From positions 3,667,246 to 3,731,245 of the forward strand of contig OZ017770.1 of assembly GCA_963969345.1 (NCBI GenBank): a DNA stretch of 64,000 bases. Reading direction: 5' to 3'. The notes under the pieces were generated by a model that was given only the letters and a program-made list of their open reading frames with translations, was not told the DNA's origin and did not search any database. Below are positions 59,959 to 64,000 of this stretch, piece after piece. Position numbers and translations under genes: made by a program. How positions within the stretch are numbered: the first letter of the stretch is position 1; every line of letters begins with the position of its first letter. This DNA comes from Turbatrix aceti. Taxonomy: Eukaryota; Nematoda; Chromadorea; Rhabditida; Panagrolaimidae.

Positions 59959-62900
59959 TTTATTATTATTTCACCATTACTCAGTGGTTAGTTATCATTA
60001 GACCAGATGTTAGGAGGCACAAATGACGTCCACGTAGGCGTAAATGTCTCGATTCGTTTTGGTCGCGATTTCTTCTTCCCCTCGTCGTTGTGGTCTGTTT
60101 TTCGTCTTGTTGAACACCGAGTTGAGCGAATCGGCCCATCGTAAGGAAGGGTGTCCCACGGGTCGTTTTCCTTGTGGTATCCACAAGGTCAGTCGTCGGG
60201 CCCATCTGTTTTCGTCTGCCTCCAGGAGCTTTCGCGCGTATGTCCATTTTCGGCGTTCCGCTTCCTTCACCCAGTCTTTGAGTTTTGTTCTTCGTCGGAT
60301 GATTTTGTTTCGGACTTTGTCAGACCGTCGCAGCCCGAGGATGGCTCGTTCGACTCGGTGTTGAGCATTGCGCAACGTAGATCTTGCCGTTTCTGTCAGC
60401 GCCCAGGTTTCACAGCCGTACAACACCGATGGCAAGATGCAGGCATGGATCAGGCGGCGCTTCAAGTACATTGGCGTGCGTTTGGAGCGCAGGAGATCTG
60501 AGTTCCGGTAGTAGATGGACCTTGCTGTCGAGATGCGATTACGTATCTCAACGACGTGGTTGCGCGGCCACTGCATCTTTTGGCCTAGATAGATGAACGA
60601 CTGCACCCGTTGGATAACCAGGCCGTGGAGGGAGAGCTCGAAATCATCCTCGATGTCCTTGAGGAGAAGTCCGGAGGAGATAGGTCGCTGATCCCGCCGT
60701 TTCTGTACCATCCACTGCGTCTTCTTGACGTTGACTTCCAGTCCGACGTCTTTGCAGGCGATGGCCATATCCGACAGCATTTCCTGAAGTTCTTCGCCAG
60801 TGTGGGAGAAAAGAACGACGTCGTCAGCGTATGCCAAATACGCTAGCCGCTGACCATCAACCTTGACGCCTCTGCCTGTCAGCTGTGCGGCGTTAAGGGC
60901 TCGTTGGAGAACTAGGATGAAAATTAGCGGGCTCAGCGTATCGCCTTGCCGTACTCCTTTCTGCGTTTGGAACTCCGCCGTCCTGTCGCCGACTTTGACT
61001 GCCGAGTTTCCAGCTGCATACAGCCATCGCACCAGTTCGGTGATGCCGGGATCCACGCCGATGGAGTCAAGCGCTGCCCAGATTGAATCAAAGCTGATCG
61101 AGTCGAACGCCTTGCGAAAGTCGACGAAGACAGCGACCAGCGGCTGATTGTACTCCCGTAGCTTCTCAGCGATCATGTTGATGCTCTGAATATGATCTAC
61201 AGTGGAGTAAGACTTTCGAAAACCAGCCTGTTCCGGGGGAAGTATTCCAGTGACTTGTGCGGCTTCCCCGATCCGCTGCGCGATGACTTTTGTGAGCGCC
61301 TTGTAGATTGCCGAGAGCAGGCTGATGGGCCTGTAGTTATTGAGGTCACTGGGATCGCCCTTTTTCAGCAGCAGGACAGTCACAGCGTTCGCAAATTTTT
61401 CAGGCAGTTCACCGCTGTTCGCGATAGAATTGAACAGTGCAGTGAGTGCTGGCGCCAGATATTCAGCTCCACTGCGTAACGCCGTCGCGGATACACAGTC
61501 AATTCCGGGCGTCGTGCGGGGTCGGCAGCTTTTGAGGGCAGCACGGACTTCTGTCTCGCTAAACGTGACGTCTACTGGTGCAGGGTTCACGCCTAGTGGG
61601 CCGCTGTTTGACCTGTAAAGCTCGCCGAAAAAACCAGAGATAGCTTTGACGGTCTGCTCTATGGCGTCTTCGTTGGCCTTGGCTTTGACGTAGTTCGTTT
61701 TGCGGCCGTAGACAAGCTGTTGTCGACCCTGCTTCAGCTTCCCAGATGCGATTGCTTTTGTGGTGACTCGTAGGCGCCTGCTTTGGATGTCTTCTTTCAG
61801 GGACCATCGGAGCAGCTTTGCTACTACGGAGTAGTGCACCCGTTCCGCAGCTGTTTGGATGCCGACGCAGAACTTCATCCGGGCTCTGAGCTCCATCAGG
61901 CTCTGGGTTCTCATCGAGATGGCCGGCTCTGGTGGAACTTCGACCGTTGCTGCATCTGTGGCTTCGTTGATGATCTTCTTTAGCTCCAAGTAGTCGCGTT
62001 CAGGGTAGCCTGTAGGCATGTACTCTTTCAGTTTGGCTTGAAGCTCTTTCTGGATGGCTCGACGAGATAAAACCTTTTGACCTGGTCTCGGGAGTGCCGC
62101 TCTCCAGAAGCGTGCTTTTATGGATATCTTGCAGCGTAGTAGCCGATGGTCGCTACCGACATTGATACTGGGCAGGACGGCAACGTCTCGTATCTGCGAC
62201 ATCTTCTGCGTCAGTACGTAGTCAATTTCATGGACGCTTTCACCATTTGGAGCGCGCCAGGTCCAGCGGTTCTTATTGGCTTTCTTGAAGAAGCCGTTGG
62301 CAACAAAGAGGTTGTTGCTGATACAGAAGTCCAGCAAAAGTTCTCCTCGTGCGTTCCGACAGCCGACTGCGTGAGGTCCCGTGTTCGCTTCGCCTTGCTG
62401 TCGAGCTCCAATAGATGCGTTGAAGTCACCGATCACAAGTAGCTGCGACTGCTTGCGGGCGACAATGACTTCGTGCAGGTCGTCGAGAAAAGCCAAATAC
62501 TCTTCGACTGAATGTCCCGTAGTTGGCGCGTAGACCTGAATAATCCGGAGGACGCGCTTTCCTGGCAGTCTTAGAGCGATCTCGGCAATTCGTGACGAAA
62601 AGGGGACGAACCAGAGCGGCTTCAGCGTGCCTGGCAGGTAGAAGCCGACTCCTCCGTGCGTTCTTTCGCCTGGGCTTTCGCCCGAGTACAAAAGATTGTA
62701 CCCGCTTGGAAGGCTCAACGCTCCACAACCGGACCGCTTGACTTCGGAGATCCCGATGACGTCTAGCTTGGGCGAATTTTGCTTGGCCCCCCGCTTTTTG
62801 CGAATGGCCTCTTCAAAATCCGTCAGCCGTGCCATACTTCCCAGTGAGCGTGCGTTGATGGTAGCGACGCTGAGACGGAATCTAGACATTTTTCTTTAGC

Positions 62901-63055
62901 CTACGTTTGACAGGGTGGCCAGCCCGGGTGTCAAACGGCGCTTTCAATTCTTACACTTGCGCTGCTCCCGAATGCGATCGCGAGCGCAAGCTGCCGTCGC
63001 GGACAGGAGAGGCGGAATAAAACCGACCGTCCGCTAGGCAAATCATTGTACTATA
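59959..63055 (-). mobile_element. near full-length non-LTR retrotransposon, RTE-type
   Basis: About 3.1 kb on the minus strand: ~165-base 5'UTR, one intact ORF, a short 3'UTR and an AAT/A-rich tail (AATAATAATAAAAAA in element orientation). TGCATTTT occurs at both borders (59951-59958 and 63056-63063), a candidate 8-bp target duplication, though it is AT-rich and abuts the A tail. GC content is clearly higher than the surrounding AT-rich DNA. A truncated relative at 54452-54640 shares its 3' end. Confidence 0.88.
60010..62889 (-). CDS. LINE endonuclease/reverse transcriptase (RTE-type ORF)
   Basis: 959-aa uninterrupted ORF. Residues ~1-260 are an APE-type endonuclease: TINARSLG, GISEVKR (catalytic Glu), QVYAPTTGHSVEEYL, VIGDFNAS (Asp/Asn), WTWRAPNGESVHEIDYVLT and SDHRLLR (catalytic His). 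The reverse transcriptase follows (~450-740): RPISLLSAIYK, motif A VFVDFRKAFDS (~588), QGDTLSPLIFILVLQRAL, YADDVVLFSH (motif C, ~686), EVNVKKTQWM. The C-terminal region has DWVKEAERRKWTYARKL and RPVGHPSLRWADSL, typical of RTE-like proteins. Every catalytic residue visible is present and no stop or frameshift occurs, so the protein could be functional. RTE assignment is by motif style, not phylogeny. Confidence 0.93.
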   Translation of the reverse strand: MSRFRLSVATINARSLGSMARLTDFEEAIRKKRGAKQNSPKLDVIGISEVKRSGCGALSLPSGYNLLYSGESPGERTHGGVGFYLPGTLKPLWFVPFSSRIAEIALRLPGKRVLRIIQVYAPTTGHSVEEYLAFLDDLHEVIVARKQSQLLVIGDFNASIGARQQGEANTGPHAVGCRNARGELLLDFCISNNLFVANGFFKKANKNRWTWRAPNGESVHEIDYVLTQKMSQIRDVAVLPSINVGSDHRLLRCKISIKARFWRAALPRPGQKVLSRRAIQKELQAKLKEYMPTGYPERDYLELKKIINEATDAATVEVPPEPAISMRTQSLMELRARMKFCVGIQTAAERVHYSVVAKLLRWSLKEDIQSRRLRVTTKAIASGKLKQGRQQLVYGRKTNYVKAKANEDAIEQTVKAISGFFGELYRSNSGPLGVNPAPVDVTFSETEVRAALKSCRPRTTPGIDCVSATALRSGAEYLAPALTALFNSIANSGELPEKFANAVTVLLLKKGDPSDLNNYRPISLLSAIYKALTKVIAQRIGEAAQVTGILPPEQAGFRKSYSTVDHIQSINMIAEKLREYNQPLVAVFVDFRKAFDSISFDSIWAALDSIGVDPGITELVRWLYAAGNSAVKVGDRTAEFQTQKGVRQGDTLSPLIFILVLQRALNAAQLTGRGVKVDGQRLAYLAYADDVVLFSHTGEELQEMLSDMAIACKDVGLEVNVKKTQWMVQKRRDQRPISSGLLLKDIEDDFELSLHGLVIQRVQSFIYLGQKMQWPRNHVVEIRNRISTARSIYYRNSDLLRSKRTPMYLKRRLIHACILPSVLYGCETWALTETARSTLRNAQHRVERAILGLRRSDKVRNKIIRRRTKLKDWVKEAERRKWTYARKLLEADENRWARRLTLWIPQGKRPVGHPSLRWADSLNSVFNKTKNRPQRRGEEEIATKTNRDIYAYVDVICAS

Positions 63056-63063
63056 TGCATTTT

Positions 63064-64000
63064 CAAAAAAAAATATATCTGATGTTATACATTTATTTAT
63101 CTGAGGGGCTTAGTTGTCCATTGTTTCACCTTGCTTACAAGAATGGCGTCACTTCAATGCAATAAATAGATAGAAGGAACGCGGATTGTCGTTGTTCTTC
63201 TACGTCGAATAACCAGAGTTCAATCTACAATTTTTTCGTCACTTTCCAAAAATCAGATGCGCAACGTAAAATTGTATCCAAATTCGGCGTAACGCTCCTT
63301 TTCTGTTCTTCATTTGTCCAGATTATTCCAAGACGCTACTACATCCGTATTGGATTAAAAAAGCATAAATGACAAAACGATGTCACCCAAAAAAACAGCA
63401 GGGACACGATGATCTTTAAAACAGAAAAAAAAATTATTCTTCGAAGTTTATGTAATGTGATAAGTAGGGATAAAATATCAATCATTTATTTGATAACGCT
63501 TTTGTTGTCAGGCTGAGTTTGCTTCCATTTTAAATTTTTTTATACATGAAGTCAGTAACATTCAAAAGAATTTTTTATAATGTATATTAATATGCAGTGC
63601 AGTAAAATAATACGTCAATTTCAAAAATGTAAAAAAGAGCAGTGTTTTACGAAGAACCAAAATATTTCCGAACATGATAATTATATTTAAACAAATTCAT
63701 CTTTATTTTCAGAATCATACCAAAGCTTTTTTGCGGATTTGTATTCAAAAATGTGCAAGTGTTCTTTCTGATTGATGAACAAGATGCAAAAAATTCAATT
63801 CATTCATGCCGCTGAAAAGTTTCAAATTTGATTGCAAACAAACGTGATTTATGTTTTTTTTCACAACAATTTGCCAGTTGACGCAACAACAGCTACAGCA
63901 GTTCAGATTTTGCTACCTAATTTATTGCAAAAAACGAATTCTGCCAATCGTAAAGATTTAAAAAAATGTGTCACTTTTAATTGAGTTAAGGTTCTATTTA
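63064..64000. other. right-edge flank, no gene seen
   Basis: AT-rich sequence to the end of the window; TTTTCAG near 63706-63712 could begin an exon of a gene continuing to the right, but no coding content is visible. Confidence 0.45.

Noticed and set aside
60044..62899. Several + strand ORFs of 60-116 codons opposite the LINE
   Set aside because: Antisense shadows of the intact LINE ORF.
1..64000. CRISPR arrays, rRNA genes, complete tRNA genes
   Set aside because: None recognised by eye; tRNAscan-SE and Infernal runs would be needed to exclude small RNA genes.

Overview
The window is eukaryotic. It has spliced protein-coding genes with many short introns (about 45-65 bases), GT..AG borders and T-rich TTTCAG/TTTTAG acceptors. 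Gene content and gene structure point to a nematode: homologues of sur-6, unc-115, erd-2, epn-1, emc-7, arx-6, arl-6, pal-1, snap-29 and mtss-1, a CUB/VWA secreted protein, and splice-acceptor-like motifs just upstream of many start codons, as expected for spliced-leader trans-splicing. It is probably not Caenorhabditis: intergenic regions are long and AT-rich, and the proteins are well diverged. The species is not identified.

Layout. 1-2543 (-): 5' part of a PP2A B/PR55 subunit gene running off the left edge. 6546-8110 (+): CRAL-TRIO/GOLD protein. 9661-12250 (+): UNC-115/abLIM. 13107-13921 (+): GAPR-1-like CAP protein. 14229-16502 (-): KDEL receptor whose second intron carries a 1.5-kb terminal-inverted-repeat element. 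18377-20135 (+): epsin. 20494-23643: a second putative TIR element. 27116-30004 (+): Na+/H+ exchanger. 31972-33809 (-): triple-SH3 protein. 34588-37226 (-): EMC7 and two tandem ARPC4 genes. 37892-38565 (+): ARL6/BBS3 with a perfect X-box. 40296-40625 (-): orphan ORF. 40809-42719 (+): Caudal/PAL-1 homeobox gene. 43214-43720: tandem repeat. 44143-47921 (-): SNAP-29, NIPSNAP, mitochondrial SSB. 48244-51775 (-): CUB/VWA secreted protein and a 7TM receptor. 54452-54640: truncated LINE. 57427-59423 (+): globin. 59959-63055 (-): near full-length, ORF-intact RTE-type LINE.

How genes relate. Membrane traffic recurs (KDEL receptor, epsin, SNAP-29, SEC14-like protein, EMC7), as does actin (UNC-115, two ARPC4), but adjacency mostly looks like ordinary genomic mixing. 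The one strong operon candidate is ARPC4 followed by EMC7 (152 bases apart, acceptor abutting the second ATG). The divergent ARPC4/ARL6 interval holds a ciliary X-box. Exon coordinates were worked out by hand from open frames, splice sites, phase closure and family similarity; transcript data are absent.
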